A stretch of DNA of 64,000 nt. Source: Algoriphagus sanaruensis. Lineage in GTDB: Bacteria > Bacteroidota > Bacteroidia > Cytophagales > Cyclobacteriaceae. The stretch is from the NCBI RefSeq assembly GCF_001593605.1, contig NZ_CP012836.1, positions 3,290,501 to 3,354,500 on the forward strand. The letters run 5' to 3'. Below the pieces are notes generated by a model, which saw only the letters and a program-made list of their open reading frames with translations, did no database searches and was not told the DNA's origin. Below are positions 9,196 to 18,903 of the stretch, piece after piece (within the stretch, counting starts at the first letter, position 1; each line of letters begins with the position of its first letter). A program made the position numbers and the translations under genes.

Positions 9196-12132
9196 AAGTG
9201 CTTCCCATAGAATTTCCACGGGATGCTTCGCTTTGCGACCAGTACCATCTGCAATTTGATGACGGCAAGAAGTGCCTGGTGCAGCAATGAGTGTATCCGC
9301 TTCGGCTTTTCTTACCGCCGGAAACAGCACCAACTCTCCTACCTGCTGGGACAATTCAAAGTGCTCTGCCTCATAACCAAAGCTTCCAGCCATTCCGCAG
9401 CAACCACTTGGGATCGTTTCAACCGTGTAGTTAGCGGGAAGAGAAAGTATTTTTTGCGTCCAAGTCAACGAAGAAAGCGCCTTTTGATGGCAATGTCCAT
9501 GTAATGTGATCTTTTGGGATTTGGAGGTGAAAGACTCCGGATTGATGTTTCCGGCAGCCACTTCCTGTCCGAGAAACTCATCGATCAACTTGACATGAAA
9601 CTTGAGCTTCTTTGCAGCAGGCACCAAATCGGGACTGACAATCCTTGGATATTCATCCCGGAAACTCAAAATCGCGGAAGGCTCCAAACCAATCAATGGG
9701 GTATTGCCATCGATCAATTTCTCGAACGTGCGGACGTTTGCTTCCGCATGTTTTTTGGCTTTCTGCAACAATCCCTTAGAAAGTGCGGATCGCCCACTTT
9801 CCTCATGATCAATCACTTTGACATCGTAACCCAATTTTTTCAGAAGAGAAACTGCCTTAATCCCAATTTGAGTGTCGTTATGGTTGGTGAATTCATCCAC
9901 AAAGAAATAAACTGACTTGATTGCTTTTGCAGGTCCTGGAAGAGAAGCATAGTTCTTTTTGTACCACTTTCTCAGACTGATCGGGCTGATTTCAGGCAGA
10001 TTTCGGCTTGGTGCCACATTTAGGAGGGACTTCATCAGACCACCAGTCAGGGAATTGCTCAGGAAGAAATTAGCAATTCCGGGCACTTTGGCTCCCAATT
10101 CATTCAACTCGTTGATGTAAGCAAAAGCCTTAGAGCGAAGCGGAACTCCATTCGTTTTTTGGTATTGATAAAGAAATTCCGCCTTCATGCTCGCCATATC
10201 TACGCCTGAGGGACACTCCGCCGTACATCCTTTGCAACTTAAACAGAGATCTAAGGCTTCTTTGATTTCAGGATGATCAAAGGCATTTTCTTTTTTATCC
10301 AAGGTCAAAAACTCCCGCAAGGTATTAGCCCGGCCACGAACGGTATCACGTTCGTTACGAGTTGCCATAAAGCTAGGGCACATCGTACCTCCCGAACCCG
10401 GTAGTTTGCGACAGTCGCCAGACCCATTACACTTTTCCGCCAATCGGAGAATGCCCCCATCGGCAGAATAATCGAAAACTGTTTGGTGCTCAGGAGTGAC
10501 CATTCCCGGCTCATAGCGCAGGAACTTATTCATTGGTGCAGCGTCTACGATTTTGCCAGGATTGAAGATGTTTTTGGGATCCCAAGTGTATTTGATTCGG
10601 CGGAAAAGCTCGTAGTTCTTTTCCCCAACCATCAATGGAATGAAGGCAGCCCGAACTCGTCCGTCACCATGCTCGCCAGAAAGCGAACCCTGGTATTTCT
10701 TTACCAATTTGGCCGATGCGAGAGAAATCTGGTAAAACTCCTCCACATCCTCAGCTTTCTTCAAATCCAAAATAGGACGCAAATGGATCTCCCCTGCTCC
10801 TGCATGGGCATAATGAACAGGCTTTTGGTTGAAGCCTTCCATCATCGCATCGACTTCATCGATGTAGTCCGCCAAGTCTTCAATATCTACGGCCGTGTCT
10901 TCGATACAAGCTACTGCTTTAGGATCTCCAGGAATATTCCCCAAAAGGCCCAAGCCAGCCGCTCGAAGTGCCCAAGCAGACGAGACTTTGGTTGGTTCTA
11001 TAATTGGATAGGCATACCCATAGCCACCTGCTTTAAGATCAGCTACGAGTGCCTCTCCTTTGGCCATGGCCTCATCAAGTGTTTTTCCTCGAAACTCAAT
11101 CATCAAAATCGCTTCCGGATCACCTTCGACGAAATACCTGTTTTTGGAGTATTCAATGCTTTCTTTGGTACAGTCTAGGATGATTTTATCCATCAGTTCC
11201 ACTGCAGTCGCAGGATGCTTCATCGCGACCTGAGCGGATTTCATGCTTTCGTGGATACTTTCAAAATGGGCAGCTACTACGATTTCGACTGGATCTGGAA
11301 GTGGGTCGAGACTGATTTTGATTTCAGTGGTGAAAGCCAAAGTCCCCTCCGATCCTGCCAACAGCTTACAGAAGTTGAACTTTTCTTTCCCTTCAAAAAA
11401 TTCTGTTTTGAGTAGTTCATCCACTGCATACCCTGTGTTTCGACGATGGATGGACTTTTTGGGAAATTGAGCGTGGATTTCTTCTCGAATTTCAGGGTTA
11501 TTGAGTTCGTCGAAAATATGCCGATAAATTGTGCCTTCAAGGTCTTTTTGCCCACACTTCCGGTCAAAATCGTCTTGGGATATCTCTCCAAAAACCACCT
11601 TTTTCCCATCACTGAGAATGGTATTCAGGGAAATTACTTTATCCCGCGTCACCCCGTAAACGATGGAAGTCGTGCCGGAAGAATTATTCCCAACCATCCC
11701 TCCGATCATCGCCCGGTTGGCAGTGGAAGTGATCGGGCTGAAAAATAGACCATGCGGCTTGAGGTAACGGTTCAGCTCATCCCGAACGACTCCAGGTTGC
11801 ACCCGAACCCAACGTTCTTCTTTGTTGAATTCCAAGATTTGGGTAAAGTGCTTGGAAACATCTACCACAATACCATTTCCCACACATTGTCCGGCAAGGG
11901 AAGTACCGGCCGTTCGGGGAATAAGAGAAGTACCATGCTCGGTGGCGAAGTGAATCAATTTTTGGATATCCGACTCTGACTTGGGAAAAGCCACTGCCAA
12001 AGGCATTTCCCGATAGACGGAAGCATCAGTGGCATACAGGGTCCTTGTGAGTCGGTCAAACTGTAAACTACCCTCCAATTGGGTAGCCAGTTTTTCTAAA
12101 TGAGGTACTAGGTTAGGTTGGTCTGAAAGCAT
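9187..12132 (-). CDS. FAD-linked oxidase with Fe-S domains (YdiJ / D-2-hydroxyacid dehydrogenase type)
   Basis: A 981-residue flavoprotein. The N-terminal third is a FAD_binding_4 (PCMH) domain with LIPRTAGTSLAGQCVG and GMVGNNSSGTTSIVYG, followed by a FAD-oxidase C-terminal domain. The second half has ferredoxin-type cysteines (CNGSGDC near residue 567, then CLSCKGCTAECPSG near 629) and a CCG-type region ending with CHCHQ and CCGMAGSFGYE near 910. This arrangement matches E. coli YdiJ and D-lactate or D-2-hydroxyglutarate dehydrogenases; the exact 2-hydroxyacid cannot be read from sequence. I take the ATG at 12132, where homology begins. An in-frame ATG 66 bases upstream gives a hydrophobic, non-family extension. 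A TATTTTTG box (12136-12143, minus) sits directly before 12132 and could mean leaderless expression. A terminator follows. Confidence 0.88.
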   Translation of the reverse strand: MLSDQPNLVPHLEKLATQLEGSLQFDRLTRTLYATDASVYREMPLAVAFPKSESDIQKLIHFATEHGTSLIPRTAGTSLAGQCVGNGIVVDVSKHFTQILEFNKEERWVRVQPGVVRDELNRYLKPHGLFFSPITSTANRAMIGGMVGNNSSGTTSIVYGVTRDKVISLNTILSDGKKVVFGEISQDDFDRKCGQKDLEGTIYRHIFDELNNPEIREEIHAQFPKKSIHRRNTGYAVDELLKTEFFEGKEKFNFCKLLAGSEGTLAFTTEIKISLDPLPDPVEIVVAAHFESIHESMKSAQVAMKHPATAVELMDKIILDCTKESIEYSKNRYFVEGDPEAILMIEFRGKTLDEAMAKGEALVADLKAGGYGYAYPIIEPTKVSSAWALRAAGLGLLGNIPGDPKAVACIEDTAVDIEDLADYIDEVDAMMEGFNQKPVHYAHAGAGEIHLRPILDLKKAEDVEEFYQISLASAKLVKKYQGSLSGEHGDGRVRAAFIPLMVGEKNYELFRRIKYTWDPKNIFNPGKIVDAAPMNKFLRYEPGMVTPEHQTVFDYSADGGILRLAEKCNGSGDCRKLPGSGGTMCPSFMATRNERDTVRGRANTLREFLTLDKKENAFDHPEIKEALDLCLSCKGCTAECPSGVDMASMKAEFLYQYQKTNGVPLRSKAFAYINELNELGAKVPGIANFFLSNSLTGGLMKSLLNVAPSRNLPEISPISLRKWYKKNYASLPGPAKAIKSVYFFVDEFTNHNDTQIGIKAVSLLKKLGYDVKVIDHEESGRSALSKGLLQKAKKHAEANVRTFEKLIDGNTPLIGLEPSAILSFRDEYPRIVSPDLVPAAKKLKFHVKLIDEFLGQEVAAGNINPESFTSKSQKITLHGHCHQKALSSLTWTQKILSLPANYTVETIPSGCCGMAGSFGYEAEHFELSQQVGELVLFPAVRKAEADTLIAAPGTSCRHQIADGTGRKAKHPVEILWEALNL

Positions 12133-12174
12133 GGTCAAAAATAGCTTTCTGGCTAGATTAAAGAAATGAAATGA

Positions 12175-12254
12175 CCAATTATCAATGAACAAACTCAATG
12201 ATCAATTATGAGGGGGTGGGCATACTTGATAATTGATCATTGAAAATTGAGTTT
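12175..12254. repeat. Inverted pair of AT-rich degenerate words between divergent genes
   Basis: The left flank (12175-12209) and right flank (12226-12254) are made of variants of the word TCAATGATCAATTAT in opposite orientation; 13 bp (AATGATCAATTAT with ATAATTGATCATT) are exactly complementary and AAACTC/GAGTTT extend the pairing. The core is only 16 nt, including the G-rich AGGGGGTGGGC. The design resembles the elements among the trp/his genes, with a different word. Confidence 0.6.
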
Positions 12255-12301
12255 GAATATTCCAACCTTCCCGCTTTTCTTTGCCCAAAACCTAAGCCTA
12301 A

Positions 12302-13072
12302 ATGTTCTTCTACCTCTCCCAGTTTCTGAGTTTTTTGGCGATGCCGCTCACAATTGTGTTGATTCTAATCGTATCAGGGACAATTTTTTTAAAGCGAAAA
12401 TGGGGTAAAAAGTTGCTTTGGGCAGGAATCGGGCTTCTACTCTTTTTCACCAATCCTTTCCTTTCCAATTTGGCATTATTGGCTTGGGAGTCTGATTTTA
12501 AGTCCTTTGAGGAAATCGAAACCCATGAAATAGGCATTGTCCTCACCGGAGTTACCAACCTGAGCAAAACTGCCTATGACCGTACCTTTTTCAACAAAGG
12601 AGCAGACCGCATCACCCATGCCCTCCAACTTTATCGGATGGGTAAAATCAAAAAAATTCTAATCACAGGAGGTACAGGTTTAAATCCAGTCAATCCTCAA
12701 TCGGAAGCAGAAGTATTGCAGCGATTTTTACGAATGACTGGAGTGCCGGAATCGGACATCCTCATCGAGGATCAAGCAAAAAACACTGCTCAAAACGCCC
12801 AGTTTACCCGTGATTTTTTGGAGAAAAACGGAATTTCCACCGAACAGGAATTTGTATTGATCACTTCCGCTTTTCACATGAAAAGAGCCAAAGGATGCTT
12901 TGATAAAGTGGGATTGAAATCAGTGACTTTTCCCGTGGATTATTATTCCCATGAGGTCAAATACGATATTCCTGCCTTGATTTTCCCTGATGCGGATTCC
13001 ATTTCCTATTGGCACAAGCTGGTCAAAGAATGGATTGGAATTTCGGTGTATAGCTTAGTAGGCTATATATAA
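12302..13072 (+). CDS. YdcF/ElyC-type DUF218 membrane protein
   Basis: A 256-residue protein with two N-terminal membrane helices (about residues 12-29 and 36-60) and a DUF218 domain outside the membrane. Family motifs are IGIVLTGVT, RITHALQLYRMGKIKKILITGG, ESDILIEDQAKNTAQNA and VLITSAFHMKRA, with the Ser/His-rich SAFHM segment typical of the YdcF fold. E. coli ElyC, a relative, affects undecaprenyl-phosphate and envelope integrity; whether this protein does the same is inference. It stands alone between the oxidoreductase and the hipA gene, which faces it. Confidence 0.85.
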   Translation: MFFYLSQFLSFLAMPLTIVLILIVSGTIFLKRKWGKKLLWAGIGLLLFFTNPFLSNLALLAWESDFKSFEEIETHEIGIVLTGVTNLSKTAYDRTFFNKGADRITHALQLYRMGKIKKILITGGTGLNPVNPQSEAEVLQRFLRMTGVPESDILIEDQAKNTAQNAQFTRDFLEKNGISTEQEFVLITSAFHMKRAKGCFDKVGLKSVTFPVDYYSHEVKYDIPALIFPDADSISYWHKLVKEWIGISVYSLVGYI

Positions 13073-13137
13073 AGGCTTTTCATCTTTAAAAGTTCTTTTC
13101 CAATTAATCTTACAAGCCTCATTTTACTGGCTAGTTG

Positions 13138-14439
13138 TTAAACCAAAAGTGTAGCCCGAATCGAATCCCTGAGTTTGAGCTCTACTCGGGCTTCTTCTGC
13201 GAATTCATTCCATCGCTTCACCGCTTTTCTGACCCGATCGATCTTTTCCTCCGGCTTTTTGATATTCATCTTTTGGGCTATTTCTAAAAAGTCGGCATCA
13301 GAGATTCCTTCTCGCTTTCCATTCACCTGAAGTGATTGACTACTTACCCATAAGCTTCCTGGTCGATAGGCATGACAAATATCATAAGCCGGTGAAAGTC
13401 TCCACTTACCGCTTTGATCCATGAGAAATGCAAAGTTTTTGGTATGGTCATCGCAGTTACGGGCAAGTACATTAAAGACCATTCGGATAAACATTTGTTC
13501 CGCTTCCGGATACGATAATCTCAGCATACGCATCGTCTCAAATACCTGCTCATAACTATACACGCCCACTTGATTGAAATCAAAATGACGCATCCCACAG
13601 AGACTTTGCATGTGGATTTTGTTACCGGCATCTGTTCGGTCAAAGCGCTTGGTCATGAAGTGCGCCCGGTCATTCTCCTCCAAAATCCGGGATTCATTCA
13701 TTTCAATTCCTGCCTCGAGCGCCATCAGATAATAGGCCATTTCCACCCGTCCATAACCTGCAGTAGCTCCAAACTGAGCATCATGAACTCCATCAAACTT
13801 GATTAGCCAATAAGAATAGCCCTCCGGAGCTTTGACCTGACCGCTTTTGACTTCTCCTGTTTTGGGATTGAAGGCTATTACAGCTTTAGCCCGAGCACCA
13901 CCCGCGGAAGTTCCGATTTTCAGAATATCTGCCAGCGCAGATTGCTCCTCGGATGATAGATCGGATTGGAAGCTTTCACGGGTATTAAGGATTTTATTGG
14001 CAATTGCGACCAAACTATCTAGTTCCAAAGTGCTTGCCGTTCCTGTCTCGGAACGAAGCGTAGGCCTAATTTCCAAAGCCCCCACTCCTCGTTTACCAAT
14101 AAAACAAAGTAACTCCACAGGATTCAAACTATCCGTGGGACGGCCGTTTTGCACTAGCCAGGTATTGATCAATTGATTGCCGTATTTGTCGGGAAGCATA
14201 TCTGCTAAAAGTCCAGGAAGGCCTTTGAACGTGTCAAAAGCATCATTCCGACCACGACGAACCTCAGGAAAAGTATAGAGACGTTTACCTTGTCTCAGAG
14301 GCATCGTGACAGGAGCAATATCCCAACCCAAGCGCAAAAAGCCCTCATCAAACTCAAAGCTTCCCAATTGTTGAGATTCGTCCCATAGAATCGCACCTGC
14401 TAGCCGATCCCAAAGCCATACCTCTGCTGCAACTACCAT
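13138..14439 (-). CDS. hipA: HipA-family Ser/Thr kinase toxin
   Basis: A 433-residue protein, the usual length of full HipA, with an N-terminal subdomain and a HipA-type kinase domain. Nucleotide-binding SAGGARAKAVIAF is near residue 178; catalytic NCDDHTKNFAF is near 334 and the metal-binding Asp in LSPAYDICHA near 348. E. coli HipA phosphorylates glutamyl-tRNA synthetase and induces persistence; the target here is unknown. The gene starts inside the end of the upstream HipB-like gene (7-base overlap), so toxin translation is probably coupled to antitoxin. All catalytic motifs are intact, so the toxin is predicted active. Confidence 0.92.
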   Translation of the reverse strand: MVVAAEVWLWDRLAGAILWDESQQLGSFEFDEGFLRLGWDIAPVTMPLRQGKRLYTFPEVRRGRNDAFDTFKGLPGLLADMLPDKYGNQLINTWLVQNGRPTDSLNPVELLCFIGKRGVGALEIRPTLRSETGTASTLELDSLVAIANKILNTRESFQSDLSSEEQSALADILKIGTSAGGARAKAVIAFNPKTGEVKSGQVKAPEGYSYWLIKFDGVHDAQFGATAGYGRVEMAYYLMALEAGIEMNESRILEENDRAHFMTKRFDRTDAGNKIHMQSLCGMRHFDFNQVGVYSYEQVFETMRMLRLSYPEAEQMFIRMVFNVLARNCDDHTKNFAFLMDQSGKWRLSPAYDICHAYRPGSLWVSSQSLQVNGKREGISDADFLEIAQKMNIKKPEEKIDRVRKAVKRWNEFAEEARVELKLRDSIRATLLV

Positions 14440-14771
14440 TCTGAAGGACGATCTTCCTCAGCAGCGATATCCGAGTGCCTCACCCGCTGCCGCTGATACT
14501 TCTTTTGGAGCTTGATGTATTCTAAAGGACTGATCTGCTGACGCGCCTCGAAAGCCTCCAGCAACTGCAACTCATCCAAAACCCGGAGAGCCTGGATCAA
14601 AGTCAGTAAATGAACCTTTTCTCCACGCTCGAGCAGACTCAGCGTAGACCTACTCATACCTGCTTCCGTGGCAAGTTCATCCTGAGTCTTATTAATGGCC
14701 ATACGCTTCTTTTTGATGAAGTCCCCAATCATTCGGAGAATAGCCATATCTGAAAGTTGTGCAATATCCAT
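14433..14771 (-). CDS. hipB: HipB-like HTH antitoxin and operon repressor
   Basis: A 112-residue Xre-type helix-turn-helix protein: IGDFIKKKRMAINKTQDELA, then AGMSRSTLSLLERGEKVH, is a classical HTH_3 domain at about residues 14-60. The C-terminal 50 residues are basic and may contact the toxin or DNA. It precedes hipA and overlaps it by 7 bases, the normal order for hipBA. By family it should neutralise HipA and repress its own promoter; four candidate operators lie directly upstream (14781-14955). Confidence 0.9.
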   Translation of the reverse strand: MDIAQLSDMAILRMIGDFIKKKRMAINKTQDELATEAGMSRSTLSLLERGEKVHLLTLIQALRVLDELQLLEAFEARQQISPLEYIKLQKKYQRQRVRHSDIAAEEDRPSEW

Positions 14772-14780
14772 GACTTAAAT

Positions 14781-14955
14781 TTCATTCATTAAATTTAATT
14801 TTACAAGTTTATGAATGAAAAATCAATCAAAACAAAGATAATAGATGCTAGACATTAGAATCAAGACTTGGCGATATCCAATATTAATTAATACATTAAT
14901 TATCATTCATTAAAATTAAAAATCTGAATTAACAAATGAAATTTCATTCATTAAA
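14781..14955. promoter_or_regulatory. hipBA promoter region with repeated TTCATTCATTAAA operators
   Basis: The motif TTCATTCATTAAA occurs exactly at 14781-14793 and 14943-14955, as ATCATTCATTAAA at 14902-14914, and inverted as TTTATGAATGAAA at 14808-14820. The last copy extends a 14-bp palindrome, AATGAAATTTCATT (14935-14948). Spacing and proximity to the HTH gene suggest HipB binding sites. On the minus strand TAAACTTG (about 14805-14812) is a near match to the Bacteroidota -7 box and would be covered by the inverted copy. The rest of the 274-base gap has no gene; its outer part has inverted degenerate words (14843-14880 and 14983-15046). Confidence 0.65.
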
Positions 14956-15045
14956 AATAGAATTCAGCTATTTATAGACCCAAAAGTCTTTTGTCTTGAT
15001 TCTTGTGTCTTGGCTCTAGCTACTTAATACCAGCTACTTGATACT

Positions 15046-18000
15046 TCAAAACCTCCTACTCCATTTCCATTCCCATCCCCACCCCTTCGATTCAAGCAAA
15101 ATCGAATGATAGGCTAAAGCAGCTTTAGCAGTTGGAGCACTAAAAAACCGCTGATCATCAGTTAAAATCGCTTTTTTCTCTCTTCCTTCTGAAAAAATCA
15201 AATCCATTACCGCAGAAGGTATTTGTTTGGAACAAGAAGAATTTTCATTCAATAGTCTGTTTTTCAAACTCCAATTAATCTCAAATCCCGGATTGGCAAC
15301 TTCCGGAGCTGGGATATCGCGATTTTTACCCTGGACTTTCACAAATGCTAAAAACTCCCGTAGAAGTGCGATCCCTGGGTTCTGAAGTTGGCTAGGACGA
15401 AAGTCCTCTGGATCTACAGAAGAAATGACATGCATCTTTTTTCTGGCTCGGGTAATGGCCACGTTCAATCGGTTTTCAGCACCAGCTTTTCCCAAAAGCC
15501 CAAAATTAGTGATCAATCGACCTTCCCTATTTGGAGCGTATCCCAAAGAAAGAATTACCTGGTCAAATTCATCTCCCTGCACATTTTCGATATTTCTCAC
15601 TTTGATTTGAGTTTCGGCAACTCCAGCTTTCCAAAGCTTTTCTCGGATAAGCTCCATCTGGAAATAATTTCCAGTCACCACTCCAATCGTATCTGAAGGA
15701 GATGAGGACTGGATTTTTTTCACAAGCTCCAAAACAGCATCCGCTTCAGTCCGGTTGGATTGATTCTCCCAAATCCCTTCCACTTTTTCCAAATAAAATG
15801 GAGTCAAGCCCGCTTGACTAATCTGATAATCCGGAAGTGTCTCCAAATCCCCACGATAAAAATGACAGTTGGAAAAATAAATCAAAGCGGGATCTGCAGA
15901 GCGGTAATGCCCTTTTAAACTCGTTCTCTCAAAATAAAATCCAGCTAATTCCAAAAGCGACTCAGCCTCGTATTCCAAGCCTTCCTCCTCACTTTCCCAT
16001 TTGACTTGGTAAAAATCCGAAGGTCGCAACTGCTTAGAATCACCAGCTACCACGACTTGCTTCCCCCGAAGCATGGCGGGTAATCCTCTTTCCACTGGAC
16101 ATTGGGAGGCCTCATCGAAAATCACCAGATCGAAGTGAGCGCTGATCGGAAAAACCGCTGAAACTGTCTCAGGACTTCCTAGCCAACAGGGCAAAAGTCT
16201 AAAAACCTCCTCTCCAAATTCCTGAACCAATTTCCGAATCGGCCATTGCTGACGCTTTTTCGAAACCTGATGATGGAGATCCCGATAAGTCAGACGATTC
16301 CCAAGCCGATTATACTCCAAATGTTCGCTAACCTGCTCTCTTAGCCGAAGCAAAGCCATATATCCCGAAATCTTTCTTTTCTCCAAAATGGCAGTCTTTA
16401 ACTCCTCCATCTCTCTGGAAAATTTCAAACTTCCGGCTTCTGATAAAACTGGAATTCTTCGCTCTATTTCCTCAATCCAAAACAAATTCCATCCATTCCA
16501 AAAGATCTTGAGTTGAGTTTGAAGACTTTCTTCAGGATAGTCTTCCCAGAGTTTTTGCCCCAAGTCTCGATGATTCCAGCTTTCCAAAAACAGATCAAAA
16601 TCTGACAAGTCCCCAAAGACAGAATTCCAATTCAATGGATTTTCGGGAAAATTGGATTCCAATCCAAGATCGAATAAGCTGATGATTTGCTGCTTGGAAA
16701 GATAAGACCGCCAAGAAAACTTCTCTTTCTCGAATAACAGGATTAATTCCCCTAGCTCAATCAAACTTTCTTGAAAATCAGTTACACCCAAAGACTTCCA
16801 TTCCAAAACAGAATGCAATTCAGGTAGTTGACTCCATGCTTCAAATAGATTCAAATAGGCACTAACTGAGTTAAAATCTTTAGAAAAATCACCACTCAAC
16901 TTTAAAACTGTTGATTCTGGCAAGGATCGGAAATCTTCCTGAATCTTGATTTTTGAACGAAGTTCATTCTGAATTTCAAGGAGAATGCTTTCCTCAAATC
17001 TCCTCCCATTTCTCTCCAGTAAACCAAAAATCAAGGGATAGGAAATCTTCTTCCATTTAGCTTGCAGCTTTCCAAAAAAGCTTCTTGACTTGGGTAAAAG
17101 GAACTCTATTTCCTGAAGATTTGCCAGCAATTCCCCCTGAAACTCGAATTGAAAAGACTGATGAGCTTCAAGTGTTCGTTTCAAAAATGCCGAAACCTTA
17201 CTCAGCTTTTTCTGCTCACTTTTTGAAAAAATCAATTGCAAAGTAGATGCCTTATCTGATTGGTTTTTCCATAACTCGAGGAAGGCCGAAACTTTTGTCG
17301 ATATCCCATCTCTGGTAAGAATCTCTTCCAAAACGGAAAGAATTCTGTTTTTTGGAAAACGATGGGAAATTGAATTTCTGAAAGAATCAATTCCATGCAA
17401 GGTCTGGCTCAACAATCCATAATCTCTGGGATTAAGTCCGGCAAATGATCGTCGATTTGCCCAGAAACTTTTCAAATATCTATCCTGATAATTTTTAAAA
17501 ACTTGATAATTCTTCTCAAATTGCCTTGCCTGTTCAAAATCCATCCGAATCAATTCCGATGATTTCAAAGCCTGCTCATTCAAATCCACATTGAGATACA
17601 TGGCCTTGATAGGAATTCCTGCTTCCTGATCTGAAAAGAGCGCTCTTCGAAACTCCTCAAACTTCTCCGATAAATTGGAAATTGTTCGAGAAAGGATAGA
17701 AATCTCTCGTTCCAACTGAATCGAATCTATCCCACGGTTCTGTTCTTTGAAGCTTTCGATGGAATCAATTTGCTTCTTAAGCTTTTCAAATAGGCTTTTT
17801 TGATCCCCTTGAAAATCATGAACTAATGCCAAAAAATCTCCGAATCCTTTCTGAGCCATTCGTTCAAAAACAACATCCAAGGCAGCTCTTTTTTGCGAAA
17901 CTACTAAGACCTTTTTCCCTCTAGCGATAAAATCCGAAACCAGATTGGCAATCAATTGGGATTTCCCTGTTCCTGGAGGACCTTCTACCACCAAACTTTT

Positions 18001-18903
18001 CCCTTGCCGTACCTTAAGCAGTACGTTTTCCTGAGAGGCATCCAAGGAAAAGACCGGAAACATGTTTTCCTCACGAACTGGAATAAGATTTTCATTTTGT
18101 GTAAAAAAGGTCTGAAAAAAATCTTCCAATGATTTGTCTTTATGGTCTTGGATCAACTCTTCATAATCGGAAAAGAGGAAACTGGATTTCTGGGCAAACT
18201 GCCCTAGAACTGCATAAGGTCGTAAGGCTATTCTCCCTTCCTCCATCCGCTCCTCATCCAGTGAAATCTGGGAAATTGGAAATGGCTGAATTTGATCTTC
18301 AAACAGATTGGATTGGACCTGAATGGAAAAGCGATCCTGAATAAGTTTATTTAGTTGAGTTCTGAATTCTGTTGGATCTGTTGAAAGCTCTTCCAGCATT
18401 TCATCCGACACCCAATCTCTTGATGTTGATTTTACAGCATGCCGCCAAATCAATAAAAAAGCGGGGTTCCATTGCCAAGAATCGGAACACACTAGAGTCC
18501 AAATCCCATTTTTTCTTTCCAGAGAAATGGGCTTCAGCAGAACTGGAGCGCGAAGCACTTGTCCATTTGGAAGCTTACCTTCAGCAAAAAGCCAGGTCAG
18601 ATAAAGGCTTTGCTCACCCGTTTCTTCAAGGGTTAATTGATCTCGAACGGCTAGCCTCGCCAGTCGCTTAGCCAATTGATTGGACTCTCTCATCCTTGGG
18701 TCAATCTCAGGAATCAAGGGAATTTCCTTTTTCCCCTGAATCAATTTCCGGATGATTTCAAAGGCTGGTTCCCCCGTCAAAAAATCAAAGTCTCGGACAT
18801 CTACCATTCCAAAACCCTCCAATCGAGGCAAATACAATAACCTGTTTTTACTGGACAGGTCATTGAGTCGATTGAGGTAGGTTTGAAAAATGGATTCGGG
18901 CAT
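15046..18903 (-). CDS. DUF4011-type superfamily 1 helicase with Vsr-like C-terminal tail
   Basis: A 1285-residue protein. The N-terminus (LNDLSSKNRLLYLPR) matches the start of DUF4011 proteins. An UPF1-like SF1 helicase follows: Walker A GPPGTGKSQLIANLV near residue 309, a central region of about 550 residues, Walker B VIFDEASQCPVERGLP near 929, GDSKQLRP, LKGHYRS and NVAITRARKKMHV near 1148. The last 45 residues (AYHSILLESKGW then WEWKWSRRF) look like the end of the Vsr/DUF559-type endonuclease domain that closes many DUF4011 helicases, but its catalytic part seems worn. The family includes single-protein phage defence helicases such as Hhe. The start codon overlaps the stop of the upstream SDR gene by one base (TAATG). 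Confidence 0.75.
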   Translation of the reverse strand: MPESIFQTYLNRLNDLSSKNRLLYLPRLEGFGMVDVRDFDFLTGEPAFEIIRKLIQGKKEIPLIPEIDPRMRESNQLAKRLARLAVRDQLTLEETGEQSLYLTWLFAEGKLPNGQVLRAPVLLKPISLERKNGIWTLVCSDSWQWNPAFLLIWRHAVKSTSRDWVSDEMLEELSTDPTEFRTQLNKLIQDRFSIQVQSNLFEDQIQPFPISQISLDEERMEEGRIALRPYAVLGQFAQKSSFLFSDYEELIQDHKDKSLEDFFQTFFTQNENLIPVREENMFPVFSLDASQENVLLKVRQGKSLVVEGPPGTGKSQLIANLVSDFIARGKKVLVVSQKRAALDVVFERMAQKGFGDFLALVHDFQGDQKSLFEKLKKQIDSIESFKEQNRGIDSIQLEREISILSRTISNLSEKFEEFRRALFSDQEAGIPIKAMYLNVDLNEQALKSSELIRMDFEQARQFEKNYQVFKNYQDRYLKSFWANRRSFAGLNPRDYGLLSQTLHGIDSFRNSISHRFPKNRILSVLEEILTRDGISTKVSAFLELWKNQSDKASTLQLIFSKSEQKKLSKVSAFLKRTLEAHQSFQFEFQGELLANLQEIEFLLPKSRSFFGKLQAKWKKISYPLIFGLLERNGRRFEESILLEIQNELRSKIKIQEDFRSLPESTVLKLSGDFSKDFNSVSAYLNLFEAWSQLPELHSVLEWKSLGVTDFQESLIELGELILLFEKEKFSWRSYLSKQQIISLFDLGLESNFPENPLNWNSVFGDLSDFDLFLESWNHRDLGQKLWEDYPEESLQTQLKIFWNGWNLFWIEEIERRIPVLSEAGSLKFSREMEELKTAILEKRKISGYMALLRLREQVSEHLEYNRLGNRLTYRDLHHQVSKKRQQWPIRKLVQEFGEEVFRLLPCWLGSPETVSAVFPISAHFDLVIFDEASQCPVERGLPAMLRGKQVVVAGDSKQLRPSDFYQVKWESEEEGLEYEAESLLELAGFYFERTSLKGHYRSADPALIYFSNCHFYRGDLETLPDYQISQAGLTPFYLEKVEGIWENQSNRTEADAVLELVKKIQSSSPSDTIGVVTGNYFQMELIREKLWKAGVAETQIKVRNIENVQGDEFDQVILSLGYAPNREGRLITNFGLLGKAGAENRLNVAITRARKKMHVISSVDPEDFRPSQLQNPGIALLREFLAFVKVQGKNRDIPAPEVANPGFEINWSLKNRLLNENSSCSKQIPSAVMDLIFSEGREKKAILTDDQRFFSAPTAKAALAYHSILLESKGWGWEWKWSRRF

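Noticed and set aside
10483..11178. A 231-codon open frame opposite the FAD/Fe-S oxidoreductase gene
   Set aside because: The minus-strand reading has continuous domain matches; the plus-strand one has none.
14772..15045. AT-rich repeat region considered as a replication origin
   Set aside because: No DnaA-box cluster, dnaA or other origin genes are seen; the repeats are better explained as HipB operators and degenerate words.
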